From positions 1-33,225 of the forward strand of contig CATYIV010000024.1 of NCBI GenBank assembly GCA_958407465.1: DNA of 33,225 nucleotides, written 5' to 3'. The position numbers and the translations under genes were made by a program. The notes under the pieces are model-generated. The model saw nothing but the letters and a program-made list of their open reading frames with translations. It was not told the origin of the DNA and searched no databases. Shown in pieces: positions 8,774-16,809 of this stretch. Position 1 is the stretch's first letter, and each line of letters opens with the position of its first letter. This DNA comes from an uncultured Collinsella sp. Its GTDB lineage: Bacteria > Actinomycetota > Coriobacteriia > Coriobacteriales > Coriobacteriaceae.

Positions 8774-10000
8774 TTACGCGGCGCCCGAACGATGCCGCCA
8801 TATGGATTGTACGATACCCACCGTCAGCAGCTGGATCATCATCGAAGACGAACCGAAGCTAATAAACGGTAGCGGAATACCGGTAATCGGCATCATGCCG
8901 ATGCACATGCCGATGTTTTCGAAGGTCTGGAACGCCCACATGCCAACGATGCCCACACACGAAAGACGTAAAAACAGCGACTCACACTTAAAGGCGACGC
9001 GAATCGTCGAAAAGATCAGCAGCACGTAGAGGCACAGGAGCAAAAAGGAACCACAAAAGCCAAAGGTCTCGGACAGAAAGGCGAAGACGAAGTCGGTGTG
9101 GAACTCAGGCAGAAAGCCGCCGGCTGACTGCGTCGCATGGCCCAAACCCTTACCAAAGAAGCCGCCCGAGCCAACGGCGATAAGCGACTGCTGCAGGTTG
9201 TAGGCATCGTCCGAATCGGCATTATCGGGGTCGATAAAGACCGTCAGACGGTTCATCTGATACTGCTTGATGAGCACATCGTGGCCGAGCAAAGAATCAA
9301 AGACCGAATCAAGCGCCAGGACGAGGGCCACCAGGCCCACGAGCAGGGCCAGGGTCGACAGCACCCATTCGCGGCGTGCACCGCTCATGCAGATGACGAT
9401 GGCGCCCGAAACCAGCACGACCAGGCCCGAGCCCAGGTCACCCATGGCAACGACGGCCAAAAACGGAATGGACAGCATGCCGCAGAGCTTGACGTAGTCG
9501 CGAACGGTATCGATGCGACCGTTATACTGCGAGCCAAGCGTAGCAATAAAGAAGATGGTGATGAGCTTGGCAAGCTCAACCGGCTGGAACGTCAAGCCGA
9601 TACCGGGAATCTTGATCCAGCCCGTCATGCCCAGACCGCCCGTATAGGACAGACCCGGAATCTTGGGCGAGAAGATCACGATCAGGTCGATGACGAGCAA
9701 CGCCGTCGAGAAATTGGAAATACCGCGCAGGTCGGAGCGCCAGACCAGCACCGCCAGCACCGTGCCGATGCCAATTCCCAGCAAATGGCGCGAGAACGAA
9801 GCATCGGCCTTAAACTGCGAAGCCGACCAGATAATGATGGCACCGTAGGCGACGAGCGCCACAGTAGCCACGAGCACACCGATATGCACCTTTTGGCGAA
9901 ACGTGCCGCGCGAGGCCGAAAGTTGCTTGTTGACGCGGTCCAGGCTGCTGCGAGAGCCGGTCTTGGTTGAACGGAACAGATCCGCCGGAGAAAAATCCAT
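8774..10000 (-). CDS. rodA: Peptidoglycan glycosyltransferase RodA (SEDS family)
   Basis: Membrane glycosyltransferase that polymerises lipid II for lateral wall growth together with PBP2. The 408-aa protein has a cytoplasmic N-terminal tail of about 37 residues and then about ten hydrophobic segments. SEDS signatures are QPVELAK (139-145), the candidate catalytic Asp-303 in FLPEFHTDFVFAFLSE, ETFGFCG (311-317) and GIPLPFISFGSSSM near the C terminus. FtsW is less likely because the gene sits directly after the PBP2 gene in an mre cluster. The ATG at 9998-10000 has AGGAGG five bases upstream. Nine bases separate it from mrdA. Confidence 0.93.
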   Translation of the reverse strand: MDFSPADLFRSTKTGSRSSLDRVNKQLSASRGTFRQKVHIGVLVATVALVAYGAIIIWSASQFKADASFSRHLLGIGIGTVLAVLVWRSDLRGISNFSTALLVIDLIVIFSPKIPGLSYTGGLGMTGWIKIPGIGLTFQPVELAKLITIFFIATLGSQYNGRIDTVRDYVKLCGMLSIPFLAVVAMGDLGSGLVVLVSGAIVICMSGARREWVLSTLALLVGLVALVLALDSVFDSLLGHDVLIKQYQMNRLTVFIDPDNADSDDAYNLQQSLIAVGSGGFFGKGLGHATQSAGGFLPEFHTDFVFAFLSETFGFCGSFLLLCLYVLLIFSTIRVAFKCESLFLRLSCVGIVGMWAFQTFENIGMCIGMMPITGIPLPFISFGSSSMMIQLLTVGIVQSIWRHRSGAA

Positions 10001-10009
10001 CGCAACCTC

Positions 10010-12079
10010 CTATCGAACCGAAGAATCGCCCGAGGCCGAAGAGGTATCGGGCTCGTCATAAATCACGCCGAGCACGTCGCGCACGACATGCATCGCGGTA
10101 TCTGAGCCACCGCCGCCCTGCTCCAGGACGGTAGCGATGACATACTTGGGATCATCGGCCGGTGCATAGGCGCAGAACCACGCGTATTCGTCCTCGCCAC
10201 TTTTCTCGCCCGTGCCCGACTTGCCGTATACCTGCGGCGTCAGGGTGCCAAAGTGCGCCGCCAGGGACGTCGATGCCGTGTAAATCACGTCGTGCATGCC
10301 GTTGCGAACAAGAGCCAAATCCGAATCGCTGTTGATCTTGGCCTCCAGGCGCTTCTTCTTGCCCTTGCCATTGTACTTATAGGCATCGCCGTCGCCATCG
10401 CGCGACACGGCAGACAAAAATACGTGAGGCACGTACTGTTTGCCGCCGTTGGCAAGACCCATATAGGCGCACGCCATCTGCAGGGGCGTCACCAGGATGT
10501 CGCCCTGGCCGATAGCAATGTTGGTCATATCGCCGGCATTCCACTTGCGGTCCTCGGCAGAGGCGTCGGTGAAGTATGACTCTTTCCACTCGGCATCGGG
10601 AATACGACCCGCGCCCTCACTCGGCAGATCGATACCGCAGGTCTTGCCTAGGCCCCAGCGACGAAAGACCTCCTGCAGGCCCTCGGGATGTTGCTCGTCA
10701 TAAAAGAACGCCTTACCCATGTCGTAGAAGACGGGGTCGCACGAGTTGGCGATACCCGACTGCAGCGTCATGGTGCCGTGGCCAGACGTCAGCCAGCAGC
10801 GCTTGCCCCAAGCCTTGCCCAGACCCGTCCAATAACCCGTGCAGTTGGTCGTCTGCCCCGACGTGTAGGTTCCAAACTCAAGACCGGCCAGTGCCGAGAG
10901 CGGCTTGATGGTCGAGGCCGACATGTACTGTCCGCTAATGGCGCGGTTGAGCAGCGGGTGCGAACCCTTGTCATCATTGAGCTCGGTCCACACGTCATTT
11001 GAGACGCCGCCGATAAAGACGGACGGATCGAACTTGGGCTGGCTCGCCATGCCCAGGATCTCGCCATTGTTGGGATCGAGACACACCACAGCGCCGTTGC
11101 CGGCATTGCTGTAGCCAGTGGTCTTGGCAAGCTCGATAGCGCTCGCCAGCGCCGCCTCACAGGCCTGTTGGATCTTAAGGTCGAGCGTGAGCTTAATGTC
11201 GGAGCCGGCCTTCGCGGGCACGGCGCCGGCCTGACCGGTCACATTGCCCGAGGCATCGACCTTGACGGTCTGCTCGCCACGAATACCCTGCAGCAGGTTT
11301 TCGTAGTAGCTCTCAACGCCCGCCTGGCCCACGATATCGCCCGACTGGTACGTAATCTTGCCAGCAGAAGCATCATCATCGCCAGAGGTTTTCTTATTCT
11401 GGGCCTCGAGCTGCTCGGAGGTAATGGTGCCGGTATAGCCCAAGATATGGCATGCCGTCTCGCCGTATGGATACTGGCGCTCGGTACGCTCGGCAATCTT
11501 GACGCCCGGGAACTCGCCGGCGTGTTCCTTGATATAGGCAACCGTGGAGCGACGGACGTCCGTCGCGATGGTATGCAGGCTCTGAGCGCCCTCTGTATTG
11601 TCCTGAATATTGCGAAGGACCGCCACATAAGGCATTCCAAGCACGTTGGCAAGATGGCGAACCAGAACCTCATCCTCGGCAAGGTCGCGGTAGGCCACGA
11701 CAGCAAGTGAGGGACGGTTCTGGACAAGCGCCACGCCATTGCGGTCGAGGATGCGGCCGCGCACAGCGGGTGTGGTAACGGTGCGAGTCTGATTACTATT
11801 GGCCTGCTTCTCGTAATAGTCCGACGAGACCATCTGCATGCCCCACAGCTTGACGGCAAGTGCCGCAAACATCGCGCCCACACCCGTGGTGAGGATGGAA
11901 AAGCGGCCCTTAAAGGCGGTCGCCGCGGTATTGCCCTCGCCCTCGGTGGCGCGTGGGGCCGTTCCATGCTGCGTATCGTAGGTAAAACGGGAATCGCCAC
12001 GACGCATGATGACCAGCGCGACCACGATGGCCACAACCAGCACGATACCAGCGATAATAACCGTCAACTGGGAAGACAT
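10010..12079 (-). CDS. mrdA: Penicillin-binding protein 2 (elongasome transpeptidase)
   Basis: Class B PBP that cross-links peptidoglycan during elongation, with RodA as partner. The 689-aa protein has the dimerisation region (about 100-290, RGRILDRNG at 108-116) and the transpeptidase domain with S389-TIK392, S446-C-D448 and K620-S-G622 motifs. Two hydrophobic segments are visible, at 5-25 and about 62-82, joined by a charged, low-complexity stretch; most PBP2 proteins have one. The C terminus ends in a Ser/Asp tail. The ATG at 12077-12079 has GGGGAGG seven bases upstream. Order mreD-mrdA-rodA supports PBP2 rather than a division-specific FtsI. Confidence 0.93.
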   Translation of the reverse strand: MSSQLTVIIAGIVLVVAIVVALVIMRRGDSRFTYDTQHGTAPRATEGEGNTAATAFKGRFSILTTGVGAMFAALAVKLWGMQMVSSDYYEKQANSNQTRTVTTPAVRGRILDRNGVALVQNRPSLAVVAYRDLAEDEVLVRHLANVLGMPYVAVLRNIQDNTEGAQSLHTIATDVRRSTVAYIKEHAGEFPGVKIAERTERQYPYGETACHILGYTGTITSEQLEAQNKKTSGDDDASAGKITYQSGDIVGQAGVESYYENLLQGIRGEQTVKVDASGNVTGQAGAVPAKAGSDIKLTLDLKIQQACEAALASAIELAKTTGYSNAGNGAVVCLDPNNGEILGMASQPKFDPSVFIGGVSNDVWTELNDDKGSHPLLNRAISGQYMSASTIKPLSALAGLEFGTYTSGQTTNCTGYWTGLGKAWGKRCWLTSGHGTMTLQSGIANSCDPVFYDMGKAFFYDEQHPEGLQEVFRRWGLGKTCGIDLPSEGAGRIPDAEWKESYFTDASAEDRKWNAGDMTNIAIGQGDILVTPLQMACAYMGLANGGKQYVPHVFLSAVSRDGDGDAYKYNGKGKKKRLEAKINSDSDLALVRNGMHDVIYTASTSLAAHFGTLTPQVYGKSGTGEKSGEDEYAWFCAYAPADDPKYVIATVLEQGGGGSDTAMHVVRDVLGVIYDEPDTSSASGDSSVR

Positions 12080-12092
12080 CTACGGGCCTCCC

Positions 12093-12659
12093 CTATTTGA
12101 GCTTGCGGGTCTTGGGCTTAAAGCGCATACCCGTCTGGCGTCCGCCACGTGCGGAGAATCCATAGCCGGACTGCGGCACGACGCCGGACATCAAAAACGG
12201 AATGGCAACCAGACCCGTCAGGATCGAGGACGGCAGCGCATGGCCGAAGATCGCCACGACAAAGCTCGTCTCCAAACCCATAAACAGCAAGATGATGCTG
12301 TAAATCACATTAATGACGAGCGCAAAGGCGCCCACAGTGACGCCGCGCGCACTCGGGGTACCGCCCGTCTGACCGACGGCGCTGTGCACCAGGGCAAAAG
12401 AACCCACGGTCAGCAGGAGCGACATAACGCCCACCGGCACGGCAGCGGACAGGTCATAGAACAAGCCGCTGCAAAAACCGCACACGACGGCACGGGTCGG
12501 GTCGCCCGAGAACACGCTTAGGCACACCAGGATAATCATGAAGTTGACGCGACCGCCCGCAATGGAGATCTGCGGTGCCAGGCCTGCCTGCAGCAGCACG
12601 CACACGATGGCGGCGATTACAAACGTGCGGGAGCTCATCCCCTGCTCGTGTAGATCCAT
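12093..12659 (-). CDS. mreD: Rod shape-determining protein MreD
   Basis: Integral membrane subunit of the elongasome, 188 aa with about five hydrophobic segments (e.g. FVIAAIVCVLLQAGLAP, SLLLTVGSFALV, VIYSIILLFMGLE) and a basic C terminus rich in Arg/Lys. Sequence conservation in MreD is low; the call depends on topology, length and position between mreC and mrdA. The ATG at 12657-12659 is preferred over the ATG two codons earlier because AGGGGG is seven bases before it but only one base before the earlier one. Confidence 0.88.
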   Translation of the reverse strand: MDLHEQGMSSRTFVIAAIVCVLLQAGLAPQISIAGGRVNFMIILVCLSVFSGDPTRAVVCGFCSGLFYDLSAAVPVGVMSLLLTVGSFALVHSAVGQTGGTPSARGVTVGAFALVINVIYSIILLFMGLETSFVVAIFGHALPSSILTGLVAIPFLMSGVVPQSGYGFSARGGRQTGMRFKPKTRKLK

Positions 12660-12670
12660 GGACATGCCCC

Positions 12671-13669
12671 CTATTCGCTCGAGCCGGAATCGGTCGTCTC
12701 GGACGTGTCGGAACTGTCATCCGAGCTCTCGTCCTTCGTCTTGGTCGCAGCATCGCGCGACGTTCCCTGCGGCGTGCTGTTGGCCGTGCTCACGTCCTCA
12801 TCCGAGGCCGACTGTTCGTCGGTCAGCGAGGTGATGACCAGCACTTCCTCGTTGTTCTCGGCCGTGGTCTGGGCGCGCACCACAATGGTGTAGTACACGT
12901 CGTTTGCCGATTTCTCAACCGACGAGACGGTGCCGAGCGGTAGACCCTTGGGGAACACACCGCCAATGCCCGAGGTCACGATGATGTCGCCAACCTTAAC
13001 ATCGGAGTCGACGCTCACGTACTCAAGACGCAGCGTGCCGTCAGCCTGACCCTGCAGCATGCCCTGGGCGCGCGTGTCCTGCACCATGGCGGACACGCCC
13101 GAGTTCTCGTCGCCAATCAGGCGCACGGTAGAGGTCTTGGCCGATACCTCGATAATCTGGCCGATAACACCGGCCGAACTCGTTACGGGCATGTTGATGG
13201 TAAGCCCGTCGGCAGAACCCTTATCGATCGTGACGGTCGAGGTCCAGGCATCGCCCGAGGCACCAACAATACGAGCTGCGGTCGATTTGAGGTTATAGGT
13301 CGACTGCAGGCCGACCAGCCCCTCCAGACGCTCGGCGGTCTTTTGAGCCTCGGAGAGCTCAGCAACCTTGGAGGTCAGTTCCTCGTTTTGCTTCTTAAGC
13401 TCATCAAGCGTGTCCTGCGACGCCGTAAGGTTAGAGAACACGTTGCCGATCGCATTGAAGGGAGCCGCCACAGCCGAACCCACAAAGCGCACCGGCGAGG
13501 TAATCGTCGTTACGCCCGAACGCACGGCATGAATCGGTCCTGCCTCGCCCTCGCGGATGTAAAACGTGAGCAGCAACACCGAAATCAGGCTGAAAACAAT
13601 CAACGGGCGCATACCCGTTGATTGTCGCTTGGTATTCAGATTTGTGGAGAAACCCGAAGATCGTGCCAA
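12671..13669 (-). CDS. mreC: Rod shape-determining protein MreC
   Basis: Elongasome scaffold that links MreB/MreD to PBP2 outside the membrane. The 332-aa protein has a short cytoplasmic N terminus, one transmembrane segment (21-38), a coiled coil (about 85-118), the paired beta-barrel MreC region (about 120-275, with SADGLTINMPV and VKVGDIIVTSGIGGVFPKGLP, parts quoted) and a Ser/Asp/Thr-rich tail from about 285. The TTG at 13667-13669 has AAGGTGG seven bases upstream; the later ATG (codon 20) has no ribosome binding site and sits in the loop of a perfect 12-bp hairpin (13596-13625). It lies 21 bases after mreB. Confidence 0.92.
   Translation of the reverse strand: MARSSGFSTNLNTKRQSTGMRPLIVFSLISVLLLTFYIREGEAGPIHAVRSGVTTITSPVRFVGSAVAAPFNAIGNVFSNLTASQDTLDELKKQNEELTSKVAELSEAQKTAERLEGLVGLQSTYNLKSTAARIVGASGDAWTSTVTIDKGSADGLTINMPVTSSAGVIGQIIEVSAKTSTVRLIGDENSGVSAMVQDTRAQGMLQGQADGTLRLEYVSVDSDVKVGDIIVTSGIGGVFPKGLPLGTVSSVEKSANDVYYTIVVRAQTTAENNEEVLVITSLTDEQSASDEDVSTANSTPQGTSRDAATKTKDESSDDSSDTSETTDSGSSE
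13596..13625 (-). repeat. Perfect 12-bp inverted repeat inside the start of mreC
   Basis: On the minus strand ACAATCAACGGG and CCCGTTGATTGT flank the loop TATGCG; TTTTC follows the 3' arm with TGT. It occupies codons 15-25 of mreC (RQSTGMRPLIV). The combination of a strong stem and a short T-run resembles an intrinsic terminator or attenuator placed just after mreB. Function is inferred only. Confidence 0.7.
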
Positions 13670-13690
13670 ATGGAATCCACCTTTTGGAAA

Positions 13691-14734
13691 TTAAGCATTG
13701 GTCTGGACGAAGCCGCCATCAAACGCATTGGCCTCGAGCACGCGGGCACAGCCGTTAACGACGTTATCGAGCGCCGTGGGGCTGACGTTGACCGAAACGC
13801 CGGTCTCATCGCGCAGGCGCACGTCGAGACCGCGCAGCAGCGCGCCGCCACCGGTCAGCAAAATGCCGTAGTACATAAGGTCCGAGGCGAGATCGGGAGG
13901 CGTGGCATCGAGGGCGTCCTTGACGGCCTTGGCCATCTCGTCGAGCGGCTTGTTGAGCGCGCGACGAATCTCCTCGCTCTCGATGCGCACGGTCTTGGGC
14001 AGACCGGTAATCACGTCGCGGCCGTTGACCTCGACGTCAAGCTCGTCCTTGAGCGGCACGGCGGAGCCGACCTTGATCTTGATGTCCTCTGCCGTACGCT
14101 CGCCGATGGCCAGGTTGTAGGCATCACGAACGTGCGTGAGGATAGCCTGATCGAACTCGTCGCCGGCAATACGGATGGACTGCGAGACGACGATGCCGCC
14201 CATGGCGATAACAGCGACCTCGGTGGTACCGCCACCGATGTCGATGACCATGGAGCCGGTGGGCTCCTCGACGGGCAGGTCGGCGCCGATAGCGGCAGCC
14301 ATGGGCTCCTCAATCAGGTAGGCCTGGCGAGCGCCAGCCTGGATCGTGGCCTCAAAGACGGCACGCTTCTCGACCGACGTGACGCCGGAGGGAACGCAGA
14401 CGACAACGCGCGGACGCGGGGTCCACGGATAGCGCTTCTCGGACGCCTTGTCGATAAAGTAGCGAAGCATGGCCTCGGTAACATCGAAGTCGGCGATGAC
14501 GCCGTCCTTCAGGGGACGAACGGCCACGATGTTACCGGGCGTACGGCCGAGCATGCGCTTTGCCTCGATACCGACCGCCAGGATGCGCTCGTCGTTCTTG
14601 TCGATGGCGACGACGGAGGGCTCGCGAATGACGATACCCTTGCCGCGCACGGAGACAAGCGTATTTGCGGTGCCGAGGTCGATGGCAAGATCGCCCGCAT
14701 AGCTACCGAAGAACATATCCATCAAAGAAAACAA
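13691..14734 (-). CDS. mreB: Rod shape-determining actin homologue MreB
   Basis: Cytoplasmic actin-like ATPase that forms membrane filaments and guides wall synthesis. The 347-aa protein shows the actin-fold phosphate 1 motif IDLGTANT (18-25), VPSGVTSVEKRA, the phosphate 2 motif MVIDIGGGTTEVAV (about 172-185) and the adenosine motif LTGGGALLRGLD. The TTG at 14732-14734 was chosen because AGGAG lies five bases upstream; the ATG four codons later would be 17 bases away. It is the first gene of mreBCD-mrdA-rodA. A hairpin (14795-14827) separates it from the TPR gene upstream. Confidence 0.97.
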   Translation of the reverse strand: MFSLMDMFFGSYAGDLAIDLGTANTLVSVRGKGIVIREPSVVAIDKNDERILAVGIEAKRMLGRTPGNIVAVRPLKDGVIADFDVTEAMLRYFIDKASEKRYPWTPRPRVVVCVPSGVTSVEKRAVFEATIQAGARQAYLIEEPMAAAIGADLPVEEPTGSMVIDIGGGTTEVAVIAMGGIVVSQSIRIAGDEFDQAILTHVRDAYNLAIGERTAEDIKIKVGSAVPLKDELDVEVNGRDVITGLPKTVRIESEEIRRALNKPLDEMAKAVKDALDATPPDLASDLMYYGILLTGGGALLRGLDVRLRDETGVSVNVSPTALDNVVNGCARVLEANAFDGGFVQTNA

Positions 14735-14794
14735 CGCAACTCCTGATGTGTTGGATGATTGCTGGAAAACTACTAGTTCATGATACTAGCGCAA

Positions 14795-14827
14795 GCCCGG
14801 CACCTCACTTGCGGTGAAGCACCGGGC
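14795..14827 (-). terminator. Hairpin between the TPR gene and mreB, possible weak terminator
   Basis: On the minus strand GCCCGGTGCTTCAC pairs with GTGAGGTGCCGGGC (several G-T pairs) around CGCAA. Only two T residues follow, so efficient intrinsic termination is doubtful. It starts 23 bases past the TPR gene stop, and the mreB leader follows. Confidence 0.45.
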
Positions 14828-14849
14828 AAAACTAAATCCCATAAGGTCA

Positions 14850-16154
14850 CTACTGGTTGTCAGCAGCCGAGAAATCCATATCGAGCGAAGAAACGGCCCA
14901 GCCGATATGGTTGTCGGAGCGCACGAATTGGACGGTGTACTCCTGCTCGCCGCCCTTGGACAGCGACGCCTTAACCTTGGCGGTCGTCTCGGTCATGGAC
15001 TGATCCATGCCCTCGACGGACACGGTGGCACCCTGCGGAATCGAGGAGATGATCATCGACTTAGCGTCCTCGGACAGGCTCGAGGCCAGGCAAGACTCGG
15101 CCTTTGCGGTGTCACCGTCGCCGGCAGCCTGGAACAGATCGGTAACCACAGATTCCTGAGACGGGAAGCCAAAGCCGCGCGTGTAAGCAAAGCCCAGACC
15201 GCCCGCGGCGATCAAAATGAGCAGAAGCAGCACAATGAAGACTTTGAGACCCGTGTGGCGATGGCGACGACGGACCTTGGCCTGCTTACGATCCTGACGG
15301 TCCTGCTGGACCATCTCGGACTCGGACAGCGTAAAGAAACCGGTGTCCGAGGGATCGGGCATAAACTGACCGGTCGCGCCCGTAGGATCGAGCGGATCGA
15401 CGGCAGGAGCGTCCATCGCGGGCGCCGGAGCCGTGGCCATAGCCGTCTGGGCGGATAGCGCGGCAAGCGAATCGTGAACGCGGGCAAGCTCATCGGCCTG
15501 CTCGGAGGTGAGCTGGTAGATGCCATCGGCAGTAGCGGCGTTAAAGGCGTCGAGTGCGTCGGAGGGGCGGCCGGCGGCAGAAAGTGCCTGACCCATGCCG
15601 GCGTTGAGCGCACGCGTGTCGTCGCGGGGGCCGGCAAAGTCGATAGCCGTGCGGTAGGTCTCCACGGCATCCGCCGGACGGCCGAGTTTAATGAAGCAAC
15701 GACCGAGCTCGCCGAGTGCGGCGGCAGGAGCCGGATTGGCGCCGTCGATGGCAGCCTGACGGAAGGCAGTACCCGCGTTGGCATAGTCGCCCGACTGGAA
15801 CAGCGCGTTACCCAGGCCCAGATAGGCCTTGAACGGCGTGGCATAGGAAGCATCCTGCGTAGCAGCAGAGAACGCCTGAGCGGCCGTCGTGTAGTCGCCC
15901 ACGGCGGCGAGTGCCTTGCCGCGGTTGGTGAGCAGCGCGCCGCGCTTGCCGTAGGTGCCGTCGTTGAGGGCGGCAGCATAAGCCTCGGCGGCCTCGGCAT
16001 ACATGCCCAGGTGCATCAAGGCGTTGCCACGAAGGTGATCGGCCTCGCCCATAATCTCATCGGGAGTCTTTGCCGCCCCAAGCATCTGGGCTGCAGCGGA
16101 AAAATCACCCGCGCGGTAAGCGGCGCGGCCCTGTTGGATCAGCTGGCTATTCAA
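14850..16154 (-). CDS. Tetratricopeptide-repeat protein with one membrane anchor
   Basis: 434-aa protein of unknown function. Residues 1-230 are a row of TPR-like helix pairs (AAYRAGDFSAAAQM, RGNALMHLGMYAEAAEAY, GKALAAVGDYTTAAQAF, GNALFQSGDYANAGTAF, GRCFIKLGRPADAVETY). A Pro/Asp-rich linker follows, then a basic stretch (RRRHRH), a transmembrane segment (about 303-324) and a 110-residue C-terminal domain that should be outside the cell. The outer part (VVTDLFQAAGDGDTAKAESCL) resembles small NTF2-like lipoprotein or DUF4878 domains. Topology therefore suggests a cytoplasmic protein-protein interaction array tied to an extracellular sensor. The TTG at 16152-16154 has AAGGGG six bases upstream. 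It precedes mreB on the same strand. Confidence 0.75.
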   Translation of the reverse strand: MNSQLIQQGRAAYRAGDFSAAAQMLGAAKTPDEIMGEADHLRGNALMHLGMYAEAAEAYAAALNDGTYGKRGALLTNRGKALAAVGDYTTAAQAFSAATQDASYATPFKAYLGLGNALFQSGDYANAGTAFRQAAIDGANPAPAAALGELGRCFIKLGRPADAVETYRTAIDFAGPRDDTRALNAGMGQALSAAGRPSDALDAFNAATADGIYQLTSEQADELARVHDSLAALSAQTAMATAPAPAMDAPAVDPLDPTGATGQFMPDPSDTGFFTLSESEMVQQDRQDRKQAKVRRRHRHTGLKVFIVLLLLILIAAGGLGFAYTRGFGFPSQESVVTDLFQAAGDGDTAKAESCLASSLSEDAKSMIISSIPQGATVSVEGMDQSMTETTAKVKASLSKGGEQEYTVQFVRSDNHIGWAVSSLDMDFSAADNQ

Positions 16155-16165
16155 GGAAGTCCCCT

Positions 16166-16708
16166 TTACTCGTGAACGATCTCGACATGGACGATCTCGT
16201 CGCCGGCACGCAGCTGCGAAATCACATCGAGACCCTCGACCGTGGTACCAAAGACGGTGTAACCGGAATCGAGGTTATGCTGGGCGCCCAGGCAGAAGTA
16301 GAACTGCGAACCCGCGGAATCGGGGTCCATGGAGCGTGCCATGGCAAGGGCACCATCGACATGGCTGTTGCGCGGATTGGTGGCAAACTCGCCCTTGATG
16401 CAGTAGCCGGGGCCACCGGTACCGGGCATGCCGTCGGGGCCCTCAAGACCAGCGGCGACGTCGGCGCCGGACATATCGCGGGTATTGGGGTCGCCGCCCT
16501 GGATGACAAAACCGGGCACATAGCGATGGAACTTAAGGCCATCATAGAAGCCCATCGTGGAAAGCTCGCAGAAGTTCGCGACATGAATGGGAGCGCCCTC
16601 GCCGTCAAACTTGACCTTGATGGTACCCTTCGACGTCTCGATAACGGCGCACTCGTCGCCGGCAAGCTGATACTCGGGCGTGTAGAGCTCTTTCTTAAAA
16701 CCAAACAT
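16166..16708 (-). CDS. Cyclophilin-type peptidyl-prolyl cis-trans isomerase
   Basis: Catalyses proline isomerisation in protein folding. The 180-aa protein has no signal peptide, so it should be cytoplasmic. The cyclophilin core is clear: FHRYVPGFVIQGGDP (60-74, with Phe-60, Arg-62 and Gln-70), then GPGYCIKGEFATNP, GALAMARSMDPDSAGSQFYF (Ala/Gly-rich, GSQFYF at 133-138) and GYTVFGTTVEG. An insertion rich in Gly/Asp/Pro at 75-100 is common in small bacterial forms. The ATG at 16706-16708 has an AGGAAGG site. The TPR gene follows 11 bases later. A promoter is visible at 16748-16777. Confidence 0.93.
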   Translation of the reverse strand: MFGFKKELYTPEYQLAGDECAVIETSKGTIKVKFDGEGAPIHVANFCELSTMGFYDGLKFHRYVPGFVIQGGDPNTRDMSGADVAAGLEGPDGMPGTGGPGYCIKGEFATNPRNSHVDGALAMARSMDPDSAGSQFYFCLGAQHNLDSGYTVFGTTVEGLDVISQLRAGDEIVHVEIVHE

Positions 16709-16747
16709 GTGGTTCCTTCCTCGTGCGTTTAAAGCATATTTGTACGA

Positions 16748-16777
16748 ATTGTAGCAATAAGCATGCGCTTACATCAA
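16748..16777 (-). promoter_or_regulatory. Promoter of the cyclophilin-TPR gene pair
   Basis: Minus strand: -35 TTGATG (16772-16777), 18-base spacer, -10 TACAAT (16748-16753), about 33 bases before the probable ribosome binding site region. Position and box quality are good; the start site is not tested. Confidence 0.65.
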
Positions 16778-16809
16778 TTGCGCACGTAGGTTATGCCGAC
16801 TATGGCGAA

